Source: RYN-230 sp963813975 (GTDB taxonomy: Bacteria > Actinomycetota > Actinomycetes > Streptosporangiales > Streptosporangiaceae). From it: DNA of 64,000 bases. Location of the stretch: the NCBI GenBank assembly GCA_963813975.1, contig CAWFAP010000004.1:744001-808000 (forward strand). Direction: 5' to 3'. Below the pieces are notes generated by a model that had not been told where the DNA came from, searched no databases, and saw only the letters and a list, made by a program, of their open reading frames with translations. Position numbers and translations under genes: made by a program. Positions 41,975 to 49,842 of this stretch are shown here, piece after piece (within the stretch, counting starts at the first letter, position 1; the number at the start of each line of letters is the position of its first letter).

Positions 41975-43564
41975 TCAGCCGTCGTAGTGGGCGGCGTGCC
42001 GATCCCGGATCACGTTCTTCTGGATCTTGCCGGTGGAGGTCTTGGGCAGCTCCTCCACCACGATCACCGACTTCGGCACCTTGTAGCCGTCCAGCAGCCC
42101 GCGCAGCGACTGGAGCAGGACGGCGGGATCAATGGTCTCGCCAGGCTTGGGCACGACCACCGCGGTGATCGCCTCCGTCCAGTGCTCGTGTGGCAGCCCG
42201 ACCACCACGGCCTCGGAGACTCGCGGCTCGGCCGCGTACACGGCCTTCTCCACCTCGATCGAGGCCACGTTCTCGCCGCCGGTCTTGATCACGTCCTTGG
42301 AGCGGTCGGCGAACCAGAGCACGCCGTCCTCGCCGAACCGGCCCACATCACCGGAGTGGAACCAGCCGTGCGCGAAGGCCCCGGCGGTGGCCTCCTCGTT
42401 GTGCAGGTACTCGCTCATCGTGCTCGGCCCGCGGTAGACGATCTCGCCCTGCTCGCCCGGGGGCAGCAGCTCCCCGCCCGGGTCCATGATCGCGACCTGG
42501 ACGCCGGTGATCGGCGTGCCGACCGCGCCGATGTGCGAGAGCTGGTGCTCCGGGCGGAACAGCGTGGTGACCGGGCTCATCTCGGTCTGCCCGAACAGCA
42601 GCGCGAAGTCACAGCCGAAGCCGTCCAGGCAGCGGCGGATCAGCTGGTCCGGCATAGGCGCCATCGCGTAGACCGCGCGGCGCAGGCTGGACAGGTCCCG
42701 GCCACCGAACGACGGGTGGTCGAGCACGGCCCGGAACATCATGGGCAGCCCGAACACCTGGGTGATCTGCTCCCGCTCGGTGAGGTCCAGGAACGCCCCC
42801 GCATCGAACCCCCGCAGGACGTGGATCGTCGCGCCCACCAGGATCGCCGGCGTGCAGAACGCGTTCAGCTGGGCGGTGTGGAACATCGGCATCATGGCCG
42901 CGAACCGGTCGGTGAAGTTCCAGCCGGAATCCAGAGCGCTCGACATGGACTCCAGGTAGATCGCCACATGCGTGCCGACGACGCCTTTGGGGAAGGACGT
43001 GGTGCCGGAGGTGTAGAGGTAGCTGAGCGCGTCCCGGTCATCCACGAAGCACTCCGGCTCGGCCGTGGACGCGGAGCCCGCAGCCAGCAGATCCAGGGTG
43101 GTCCAGGACCGGTCGGCCGGCTCCGCCTCATACGCGGCGCTGGTACCGGGGGCCACGAACACGTCCGCGATGGCCGGCACCTTCGCGATAGCGTCGCGGA
43201 CGTGCGCCACCAGCTGGCTCTCGGTGACCAGGCCGCGGGCCCCGGAGTGGTCCAGCACATAGGCGACCTCATCCGGCCGCCAGCCCAGGTTGACGGGCAC
43301 GCAGACCAGGCTGAGCTTGGCGCAGGCGTAGTACACGGCGAGGAACTCGGCGCTGTTGGCCGAGGCCAGGCCCAGCGCGTCGCCCCGCCGGTAACCCCGC
43401 GCGGCCAGGGCGTGCGCGAGCTGGTTCACCCAGGCGTTGAACTCCGCGTAGGTCCAGCGCCGCGGCCCGTCCACCACGGCGAGCTGGGCCGGGCGGGCGG
43501 CGGCGGACCGGGTCAGCGAGTCGCCCACGTTGATCCGCTGGATGAGGTTGCGCGCAAGGTCCAC
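41975..43564 (-). CDS. AMP-dependent acyl-CoA synthetase (long-/medium-chain fatty-acid type)
   Basis: A 529-residue ANL-superfamily ligase that activates a carboxylic acid to its CoA thioester through an acyl-adenylate. The phosphate loop is LYTSGTTSFPKGVVGTH; later motifs include FGQTEMSPV, GWFHSGDVGRF and DRSKDVIKTGGENV; the catalytic lysine is in STGKIQKNVIRD at the C-terminus. GTG at 43564 is supported by GGGAGA. It follows the acyl-CoA dehydrogenase on the same strand with 57 bp between, so the two likely form one catabolic unit under the TetR regulator. Confidence 0.92.
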   Translation of the reverse strand: MDLARNLIQRINVGDSLTRSAAARPAQLAVVDGPRRWTYAEFNAWVNQLAHALAARGYRRGDALGLASANSAEFLAVYYACAKLSLVCVPVNLGWRPDEVAYVLDHSGARGLVTESQLVAHVRDAIAKVPAIADVFVAPGTSAAYEAEPADRSWTTLDLLAAGSASTAEPECFVDDRDALSYLYTSGTTSFPKGVVGTHVAIYLESMSSALDSGWNFTDRFAAMMPMFHTAQLNAFCTPAILVGATIHVLRGFDAGAFLDLTEREQITQVFGLPMMFRAVLDHPSFGGRDLSSLRRAVYAMAPMPDQLIRRCLDGFGCDFALLFGQTEMSPVTTLFRPEHQLSHIGAVGTPITGVQVAIMDPGGELLPPGEQGEIVYRGPSTMSEYLHNEEATAGAFAHGWFHSGDVGRFGEDGVLWFADRSKDVIKTGGENVASIEVEKAVYAAEPRVSEAVVVGLPHEHWTEAITAVVVPKPGETIDPAVLLQSLRGLLDGYKVPKSVIVVEELPKTSTGKIQKNVIRDRHAAHYDG

Positions 43565-43621
43565 GGGGTCTCCCTGGTTGTGCTGTCCGGGCCCGGCCGG
43601 ACGGTGCAATAAGCCGGCGCT

Positions 43622-44791
43622 CTAATAAGACCGGGGCAGGCCCAGGCTGTGCTGGGCCACGTAGTTGAGAATCATTTCCCGGTTTACCGGCGCCACGCGG
43701 AGCAGCCGGGCCGAGGCCCAGTACGGCATCAGCCCGTACTCGGTGGCGAAGCCGTTCCCGCCGTGCGTCTGCATGGCCGCGTCCGCCGCGGCGATCGCGG
43801 CCTCCGCGGCGGCGTACTTGGCCATGTTCGCGGATTCGCCGGCCTGCTCGCCGTGGTCGTGCTGCCAGCAGGCCTGCCGGATCATCAGCGCGGCCAGCTC
43901 GGTGTCGATCTTCGCCCGGGCCAGCGGGTGGGCCACGCCCTGGTGAGCGCCGATCGGCACGTCCCACACCTGGCGCTCGCGCGCGTACCGGGCCGCGGTG
44001 GCCAGCACGTAGCGCGCGATCCCCACGCACTGTGCGGCGCCGGTGATCCGCTCCGGGTTGAGCCCGTGGAAGATCTGCCGGAACCCTTCGCCCTCATGGC
44101 CAACCAGTGCCTCCGGGCCAATCCGCACGTCGTCGAAATGCAGCGTGAACTGCTTCTCCGGCAGCAGCAGGTCCACCGGGAGCACCTTACGGTCCAGCCC
44201 GGGCGAGTCCGCCGGGACAATGAACAGCGACAGCGCGGTCCCGTTGCGGTCCGGGGAATCAGCTGGCGCTACCGCTCCCGTCCGGGCCACGACCAGCAGA
44301 GCGTCCGCCTCGTCGACACCGGAGATGTAGTACTTGGTGCCGCGCAGGACCCACTCGTCGCCGTCCCGGGCGGCCGTGGTGGACAGCCGGTGCGTGTTCG
44401 AGCCCGCATCCGGCTCGGTGATCGCGAAGACGACCTTGCTGGTGCCCGCGGCCAGGCCGGGCAGCCACGCTGCGCGCTGCCCGTCCGTGCCGAACCGGGT
44501 GATGACCTCCGCCGAGATCGCCGCGGAAACCACCAGCAGCAGCAGCGGGGTGCCCTGCGCGCCGAGTTCCTCGCAGACCAGGGCGAGTTCGGTGAGGCCG
44601 CCGCCCCCGCCGCCGTACTCGGCGGGAATGTTCACGCCAATGAATCCCGCTTCACCAAGCTTGGTCCAGAGCTCGTCACACGGGGTGCGCTCAGCCGCGT
44701 GCTGCGCGTAGTACTGCGGGCCAAAACCACTGGCTATCGACGCTACGGCGGCCCGCAGGTCGCGGTGCTCCGTGCTCTCGGCAAAATCCAC
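43622..44791 (-). CDS. Acyl-CoA dehydrogenase
   Basis: A 389-residue FAD enzyme that introduces the alpha-beta double bond into an acyl-CoA. The N-terminal helical domain (EAGFIGVNIPAEYGGGGGGLTELALVCEELG), the FAD/substrate beta domain (VFAITEPDAGSNTHRLSTTAARDGDEWVLRGTKYYISGVDEAD) and the C-terminal helical domain (QTHGGNGFATEYGLMPYWASARLLRVAPVNREMILNYVAQHSLGLPRSY) are complete. GTG start with GGAG nearby. It is divergent from the tetR gene 66 bp away and upstream of the acyl-CoA synthetase. Confidence 0.93.
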   Translation of the reverse strand: MDFAESTEHRDLRAAVASIASGFGPQYYAQHAAERTPCDELWTKLGEAGFIGVNIPAEYGGGGGGLTELALVCEELGAQGTPLLLLVVSAAISAEVITRFGTDGQRAAWLPGLAAGTSKVVFAITEPDAGSNTHRLSTTAARDGDEWVLRGTKYYISGVDEADALLVVARTGAVAPADSPDRNGTALSLFIVPADSPGLDRKVLPVDLLLPEKQFTLHFDDVRIGPEALVGHEGEGFRQIFHGLNPERITGAAQCVGIARYVLATAARYARERQVWDVPIGAHQGVAHPLARAKIDTELAALMIRQACWQHDHGEQAGESANMAKYAAAEAAIAAADAAMQTHGGNGFATEYGLMPYWASARLLRVAPVNREMILNYVAQHSLGLPRSY

Positions 44792-44857
44792 ACCCGCTCC
44801 ATCGCAGTGATCGCAGATTCACTAGGACTTTAACTGGCCCGGTGCCACACTGGCTAG

Positions 44858-45520
44858 ATGGCCAGCGTACGTCCCCGGCGCCAGCGTGATCCCGAGCGCC
44901 AGCGTGATCCTGAGCGGCGGCGTGATCCTGAGCGGCGGGCCAGGATCCTGCACGCCGCGGCCGACCTGTCCGCGCAGCGCGGGTTCACCACGGTGTCCAT
45001 GGCCGATATCGGCGCGGAGGCCGGCATCGTGGGCTCCGGGATCTACCGTCACTTCGGCAGCAAGGCGTCCATCCTGGTCGCCCTGCTGGACCAGGTCATG
45101 GACCGGCTGATGGGGCGGGCCGCGCAGATCATCGCCACCTCGGTTGATGATCACCAGTGCCTGTCCGACCTGGTCCGCGACCACATCGCGGTGGCCCAGC
45201 TGGACCGGACGATCCTGATGGTCTACCACCGGGAATCCCACGCGCTGCCGGCCGAGGACCGGCGGCGGCTGCGCCGCCAGCAGCGCCTGTACATCGAGGA
45301 GTGGGTGCACCTGCTGGCGCCGCTGCGGCCCGAGCTGGCCGACGGCGAGCTGCGGCTAGCCGTGCATGCGGCGATCGGGGCCATCCAGTCCACCCTGTTC
45401 TTCCGCAGCGGGCTCGCCCCCGACCGGCTGGCCGAATTGCTGGACACGATGGCCCACGGCTGCCTCGGCATCGACCCCGCGCCCAGGCCGCCCGCTCCGC
45501 TCACGGCGGTCGCGTCCTAG
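44858..45520 (+). CDS. TetR-family transcriptional regulator
   Basis: A 220-residue repressor. The N-terminus carries three RQRDPE-type hexapeptide repeats, then the TetR helix-turn-helix (RARILHAAADLSAQRGFTTVSMADIGAEAGIVGSGIYRHFGSKASILVALLDQVMDRL) and a C-terminal ligand domain similar to fatty-acid-responsive regulators. It is divergently placed 66 bp from the acyl-CoA dehydrogenase, so it probably represses that operon until an acyl-CoA is present. No clear ribosome site is seen before the ATG. Confidence 0.9.
   Translation: MASVRPRRQRDPERQRDPERRRDPERRARILHAAADLSAQRGFTTVSMADIGAEAGIVGSGIYRHFGSKASILVALLDQVMDRLMGRAAQIIATSVDDHQCLSDLVRDHIAVAQLDRTILMVYHRESHALPAEDRRRLRRQQRLYIEEWVHLLAPLRPELADGELRLAVHAAIGAIQSTLFFRSGLAPDRLAELLDTMAHGCLGIDPAPRPPAPLTAVAS
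44879..44938. repeat. In-frame 18-bp repeats at the tetR 5' end
   Basis: Three units of about 18 bp (first CGCCAGCGTGATCCCGAG) run from 44879 to 44932, with a partial fourth. They encode the repeated Arg-Gln/Arg-Arg-Asp-Pro-Glu head of the regulator, and being in frame can vary in number. Confidence 0.85.
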
Positions 45521-45566
45521 CTTCACCGGCGACGGGGCAGTCTCTCCGCGAGCTACTGGTCCTTGT

Positions 45567-45588
45567 GCATGTGTTATTGCATGCATGG
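45567..45588. promoter_or_regulatory. Inverted repeat at the antitoxin start, probable TA operator
   Basis: TGCATG and GCATGCA flank a short T-rich spacer (TGTTATT) directly over the antitoxin start codon. Toxin-antitoxin operons are usually autoregulated from such dyads overlapping the promoter. Confidence 0.4.
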
Positions 45589-45851
45589 TGGCACTGCACA
45601 TTCGCGACGTCCCCGGGGACCTGCGCGACAGGCTCAGCGAGCTCGCCCGCCAGCGCGGGCAGTCGCTCCAGGCCTACTTGTTCGATGTGATCAGTGACGA
45701 GGCACGCCGCCAGGACAACCTGGCCGTTCTCGACCGGTTCAGTCACGGCGCTTACGGCTCGCGGCTGGGCCCGGCTGACATCGACGGCGCTCTGCGGTCG
45801 GCCCGGGCCGACCGGGACAGGGAACTCGGGGTACCCGAGCCGGGCGAATGA
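45585..45851 (+). CDS. VapB/FitA-like antitoxin
   Basis: An 88-residue protein. The N-terminus (MVALHIRDVPGDLRDRLSELARQRGQSLQAYLFDVISDEARR) is a ribbon-helix-helix DNA-binding domain of the FitA/VapB kind. The C-terminal region (LAVLDRFSHGAYGSRLGPADIDGALRSARADRDRELG) is the usual toxin-binding tail. It overlaps the PIN-domain gene by 4 bp (ATGA), the classic antitoxin-toxin arrangement. Because the toxin is broken, the antitoxin may now be an orphan regulator. Confidence 0.82.
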   Translation: MVALHIRDVPGDLRDRLSELARQRGQSLQAYLFDVISDEARRQDNLAVLDRFSHGAYGSRLGPADIDGALRSARADRDRELGVPEPGE

Positions 45852-46251
45852 TCGTCCTCGACGCGTCCGCGACCGCTTTCGCACTGTTGGACGAGGGGGA
45901 AACCGGCGACCGGTGCCGCAGTGCCTTGAGGGCCGATTCTCGGTGGCTGGTCCCGGAGCATTGGCTGGTCGAAGTGCTGTCCGTCATCCGCGGAACTCTC
46001 CTGGGCGGCAAGATTTCCCCAGACCAGGCCGCGGCCGCTGCGGTGGCCGCGGCCGCGCTCGACCCCGTGGTCGTGCGTACCCGGCTGCTCGCCGGCCGGA
46101 TCTGGGAATCTGGGAACTCCGGAACAATCTGAGCATGGACGACGCGGCCTACGTCGCGGCAGCCGAGCAGTATCAGTGCGTGCTGGTCACCACGGACGCG
46201 CGTCTGGCCCGGGCGAGCGGTGTCCGGTGCGCGGTCAGCGTCATCTCCTGA
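45848..46251 (+). pseudogene. VapC-like PIN-domain toxin, frameshifted by 8-bp duplication
   Basis: The first 83 codons encode a normal PIN ribonuclease N-terminus (MIVLDASATAFALLDEG with Asp5, and VPEHWLVEVLSVIRG with a conserved Glu). At 46101-46116 TCTGGGAA is present twice in tandem; the extra 8 bp shifts the frame to an early stop at about 46132. Deleting one copy restores WELRNNLSMDDAAYVAAAEQYQCVLVTTDARLA and a stop at 46251, including the two C-terminal acidic residues needed for metal binding. The toxin as it stands lacks half its active site. Confidence 0.85.
46101..46116. repeat. 8-bp tandem duplication that breaks the PIN toxin
   Basis: TCTGGGAA at 46101-46108 is immediately repeated at 46109-46116. 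Removal of one copy rejoins the two halves of the toxin reading frame exactly. Confidence 0.9.
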
Positions 46252-46291
46252 CCGGCTGCTGCAAACCACGGCCCATTCGTAGGCTGGGGCG

Positions 46292-47215
46292 ATGAGCGCC
46301 GGGCGGGATACGCACAGCACGCGTGACGAGCGGGCCGCGCTGGTGGCGCTGTTGCGTGAGCGTCCGGGGTCGCGCGGCTGGGCGGAGATCACGGCCGCGG
46401 TGCTGGAGGCCGGGAGCGCCCGGGCCGTCTGGGACCTTCTCGTGCCCCCGGTACTGGTCCGCCCACCAGGCGAACCCGACCCCCTGGACGCCGCCGCCAG
46501 GCAGATCCGGCACTGGGCGGAGCAGGGCTGGCGGTTGCTGAGCATCCTCGACGACGATTACCCGCCCCGGCTGCGCGGCATCCACCAGGTCCCGCCGGTC
46601 CTGTTCACCCGGGGCACGCTGCTCCGGGATGACCTGGCCGTGTCCGTGGTCGGGTCACGTCAGGCGTCTGCTCGCGGCCTGGATATCGCGGCCGGGGTGG
46701 CCCGGGAACTCGCCGCCCGGGGCGTGACCGTCCTGGGCGGCCTCGCCCTCGGCATCGACACCGCGGCCCACCGAGCGGCGCTCGAGGCCGGCGGCCGGAC
46801 AGTTTGCGTTATCGGAACTGGAATTGAACGGGCCTATCCGGCGGCCAACCGGGACCTGCAGGAGGAGATCGCCACGCGCGGCCTGGTGCTGTCCCAGTTC
46901 TGGCCGGGTGCGCCGCCGCAGCGGCACAACTTCCTGATGCGCAACGCGACGATGTCCGGGTACGGGCTGGCCACGGTGGTGGTCGAGGCGGGGGAGCAGA
47001 GCGGGTCGCGGGCCCAGGCGCGGATCGCGGTCGAGCACGGCCGGCCGGTCATCCTCACCTCGCTCGTGGTGGAGCGCAACGACTGGGCCCGCGCGCTGGT
47101 AGGCCGCCCCGGAGTGCATGTGGCCGGGCTCCAGGCCGTGCTGGACGTCGTTGATCACCTGGTCGAAGAGCCGGCGGCGGTCGGGGCCGCGCTGCACCGG
47201 CTGGCGCCCTCATAA
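46292..47215 (+). CDS. dprA: DprA/Smf-family DNA-processing protein
   Basis: A 307-residue protein of the DprA Rossmann-like family, which binds single-stranded DNA and loads RecA in natural transformation. Core motifs are VVGSRQASARG (about 119-129), GGLALGIDTAAHRAALEAGGRTVCVIGTGIERAYP (149-183), NFLMRNATMSGYG and VVVEAGEQSGSRAQARIAVEHGRPV. The C-terminal winged helix of full-length DprA is absent. It lies not in the usual comM-dprA locus but 1 bp ahead of a phosphoribosyltransferase gene and 40 bp behind a toxin-antitoxin pair. This context resembles the DprA-PPRT anti-phage pair rather than housekeeping DprA. Confidence 0.88.
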   Translation: MSAGRDTHSTRDERAALVALLRERPGSRGWAEITAAVLEAGSARAVWDLLVPPVLVRPPGEPDPLDAAARQIRHWAEQGWRLLSILDDDYPPRLRGIHQVPPVLFTRGTLLRDDLAVSVVGSRQASARGLDIAAGVARELAARGVTVLGGLALGIDTAAHRAALEAGGRTVCVIGTGIERAYPAANRDLQEEIATRGLVLSQFWPGAPPQRHNFLMRNATMSGYGLATVVVEAGEQSGSRAQARIAVEHGRPVILTSLVVERNDWARALVGRPGVHVAGLQAVLDVVDHLVEEPAAVGAALHRLAPS

Positions 47216-47216
47216 C

Positions 47217-47987
47217 ATGGCCGACCCCGAGGTGGTGGCCCGGCTGAGCGGCGCCCTGGTGGCCAGCGCCGGCGGGTACCTGCGCAACACGGTGCGCCAG
47301 GACCTGGTCAGCTGCGCGGTGTGCGCGACGCCGGTGACCGGCTTCCGGCTGTGCTATCAGTGCCAGCGGCGGCGGGGCCGGAGCGGGCTCGCGGACGCCA
47401 CGGGGTTCCTCGCCTACGCGGTGGCCGGGCAGCAGTCCGGCTACGTGATGCAGGGCTACAAGGCCCGGCCGCCGGTGCCCGAGCACCGGGCGATCGTCAC
47501 GTTACTCGTGCTGTTAGGGCTGGCCCGGCACGCCGGATGCGCGGCGCACGCTGGGAATGCCGACGGGACCAGCGTGCCGGTGACGCACTGGGCCACGGTG
47601 CCCTCGCTGCCGGCGCAGCCGCGGGAGCATCCGCTGCACGCGATCGTCAGCCGGTTAGCGCCGGGCAGTGAGGTCGTCCTGGCCGCCGCGGACGAGGTGG
47701 ACTACGCGCGGGACCTCGACCCCCGGCACTTCCGGGCGGCCGCGCCGCTGCCCGCGGGCGCGCACGTGCTGCTCGCGGACGACACGTGGGCCCGCGGCGG
47801 GCACGCGCAGTCCGCGGTCCTGGCGTTACGGGCGGCCGGGGCGGCCCGGGTCTCGGTGCTGGTGGCCGCCCGGTGGATCAACGCGGACTTCGGCGGGAAC
47901 GCGGCGTTCATCCGGGGTCTCGCGGACCGCGACTACGACCCGGCGATCTGCCCCTGGACCGGCGCCGCCTGCCCGCCTGCGCAGTAG
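47217..47987 (+). CDS. ComF-like phosphoribosyltransferase-fold protein
   Basis: A 256-residue protein. Near the N-terminus four cysteines (C33, C36, C46, C49 in SCAVCATPVTGFRLCYQC) form a zinc-ribbon as in ComF. The C-terminal type I PRTase fold has the PRPP loop VLLADDTWARGGHAQS at about 184-199, with both acidic residues and the Thr and Gly that bind pyrophosphate. The ATG is 1 bp after the dprA stop, so the two are one translational unit. Its substrate is unknown; in ComF proteins the role is also unsettled. Late cysteines CPWTGAAC may add a second metal site. Confidence 0.85.
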   Translation: MADPEVVARLSGALVASAGGYLRNTVRQDLVSCAVCATPVTGFRLCYQCQRRRGRSGLADATGFLAYAVAGQQSGYVMQGYKARPPVPEHRAIVTLLVLLGLARHAGCAAHAGNADGTSVPVTHWATVPSLPAQPREHPLHAIVSRLAPGSEVVLAAADEVDYARDLDPRHFRAAAPLPAGAHVLLADDTWARGGHAQSAVLALRAAGAARVSVLVAARWINADFGGNAAFIRGLADRDYDPAICPWTGAACPPAQ

Positions 47988-48053
47988 CCTCACGGCGCGG
48001 ACGGCGGCAAAAACCGTTGGCGCGGGGCTGGCATCCCGGCGTTAGCTGGAGAT

Positions 48054-49076
48054 ATGAAGATCGAGCGGTTCGACGCCGCGACGGGCGGCGACTCGGTGCG
48101 CGCCTGCCACGAGATCTACCTGAGCGGGATTCCGGTTGACGAGCCGCTCGGGCCGCCCATGTCGCCGCGCTCGTTCGCGGGCTGGCTGGCGCTGGGCTTT
48201 ACCGAGGATCCGCGGGAAACCTGGCTGGCCCGGGACGACTCGGGTGAGCCCTGCGGCTGGTATGTGCTCAGCCTGCCGCACCGGGAGAACCGTCACCTCG
48301 CCCGGCCGACTCTTATGGTGCATGCCGGCCGTCGCCGGGCGGGGCGGGGTACGGCGCTGCTCCGGCACGCGGCCGGGCGGGCCCGCCAGGCCGGCCGGAC
48401 CGTGCTCGAGTCTGACGCGCTGGACGGCTCACCCGGCGCGGCGTTCGCGGGGACGCTCAAGACGCGGCCGTCCGGAACCGAGGTCCGCCGGGTACTCGTC
48501 CTGGAGAGCCTGCCCGCGGGACGGCGGGCCGCGCTGCGGGCGGAGGCTGAGCCCCCGGCCCGCGGGTACGCACTGCGGTCCTGGCCCGGCCCCACTCCCG
48601 AGGACGCGGTCGCCGGGGTCGCCGCCCTCAACGGGGCGATGGCCGACGCGCCGCGGGATGCCGGGCAGGAGGCGCAGACCTGGGACGTGGCCCGGGTCCG
48701 GCTGGACGAGCGCCGGGTCGCGGCCATGGGCCTGCGGGCCCACGTCATCGTGGCCACTGCGCAGGCCACCGGCGAACTGGCCGCGCTGACCCAGGTCTCC
48801 GTGGACCCGGCCATGCCGGAGTGGGGATTCCAGGAGCTGACCGCGGTGGCCAGGCCGCACCGGGGGCATCGTCTCGGCCTGCTGCTCAAGCTGGCCATGC
48901 TGGACCTGCTGGCCGCGGAGGAGCCGCAGCTGACCCGGATCATCACCGGGAACGCCGACGGGAACGAGCACATGATCGCTATCAACGACCGGCTCGGCTT
49001 CGAGGTGCTCGACCGGTGGCTGACCTGGGAACTCGACGTGGCCGACGTGCCCGCCAATCCGGGCGGTCATGCCTGA
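48054..49076 (+). CDS. Tandem GNAT-family N-acetyltransferase
   Basis: A 340-residue protein with two GNAT folds. The first half has VHAGRRRAGRGTALLRHAAGRARQAGRTVLESDA; the second has TQVSVDPAMPEWGFQELTAVARPHRGHRLGLLLKLAMLDLL and NEHMIAINDRLGFEVLDRWLTWEL, a complete acetyl-CoA site. Double-GNAT proteins of this type in actinobacteria include mycothiol synthase-like and antibiotic-modifying enzymes, but MshD identity is not supported. GGAGAT precedes the ATG. It overlaps the next acetyltransferase gene by 8 bp. Confidence 0.85.
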   Translation: MKIERFDAATGGDSVRACHEIYLSGIPVDEPLGPPMSPRSFAGWLALGFTEDPRETWLARDDSGEPCGWYVLSLPHRENRHLARPTLMVHAGRRRAGRGTALLRHAAGRARQAGRTVLESDALDGSPGAAFAGTLKTRPSGTEVRRVLVLESLPAGRRAALRAEAEPPARGYALRSWPGPTPEDAVAGVAALNGAMADAPRDAGQEAQTWDVARVRLDERRVAAMGLRAHVIVATAQATGELAALTQVSVDPAMPEWGFQELTAVARPHRGHRLGLLLKLAMLDLLAAEEPQLTRIITGNADGNEHMIAINDRLGFEVLDRWLTWELDVADVPANPGGHA

Positions 49077-49638
49077 CCAGGCAGCCACGCCTGACCGGGC
49101 CACCCCGGAGATCAAGGTGTACCGCTGCGGCCCCCAGCAGGTGCCCAGCGCGGCCGAGGTGGAGGTGCTGTGCTTCGCGGCGACCTGCGGCCGCCCGCTG
49201 CACGAGTCGCGGGCCACGGCCGCCGGGTACGCCCGGCTCTACGCGGCCCTGTTGCGGCGGCCCGACCTCGAGGCCGTGGCCGCCCGGGCCGCCCGCGGCC
49301 ACCTCGCCGGGTTCGCGTACGGGCACGGCTGGCGGTGGGCCGAGCAGGCCGACGACTGGGCGGTGCAGCTGAGGGACAGCCTGGGCGCCGCGGCTGACCG
49401 CCTGGACGGCCGGTTCGCCGTCTACCTGCTCGCTGTCCATCCGTGGTACCGCAGGGCAGGACTGGGCCGGCAGCTGCTCCGAACCCTTGTTTCCGCAACG
49501 ACGACCGGCGCGTGGCTGATCACCCCGGACGAGCCGACGCCGACGATGGCCTTCTACCAGCGGGAAGGCTGGGAACCGGTCGGCCATGCCCCCGAGACCC
49601 CCAGTGGCTGTCCCGCCGTGGTCCTTACTCACCACTGA
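49069..49638 (+). CDS. GNAT-family N-acetyltransferase
   Basis: A 189-residue acetyltransferase. The acetyl-CoA pyrophosphate-binding motif is VYLLAVHPWYRRAGLGRQLLRTL, and the C-terminal TPTMAFYQREGWEPVGHAP completes the fold. It overlaps the end of the preceding double GNAT by 8 bp, so the two are co-expressed. Substrate unknown; small-molecule detoxification or protein modification are both possible. Confidence 0.85.
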   Translation: MPDQAATPDRATPEIKVYRCGPQQVPSAAEVEVLCFAATCGRPLHESRATAAGYARLYAALLRRPDLEAVAARAARGHLAGFAYGHGWRWAEQADDWAVQLRDSLGAAADRLDGRFAVYLLAVHPWYRRAGLGRQLLRTLVSATTTGAWLITPDEPTPTMAFYQREGWEPVGHAPETPSGCPAVVLTHH

Positions 49639-49797
49639 CCTGGGGCCCCGGTCCGCACGGGGCGGCCCGCACCGGTGGGGCGCCGCCCCGTCTGATGACA
49701 GGCACGAGCAAGTTCCCGGTCACGGCTCGTGCGCCCGCTCCCGTGCTCAATCATGGTTCCTGCTCCCGCGTCCGGGATGTTCGGCGAGATGCCCGGT

Positions 49798-49811
49798 TAT
49801 ACGGTGGTATA
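49798..49811. promoter_or_regulatory. TATAC-GTATA dyad before the channel-like gene
   Basis: TATAC (49798-49802) and GTATA (49807-49811) form a perfect inverted repeat with a 4-bp spacer, 32 bp before the start codon, in a locally A/T-rich patch. It is a plausible -10 region or operator. Confidence 0.4.
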
Positions 49812-49842
49812 TCCCTATCACTTGTCGTGAGGCGAGGTTGTT

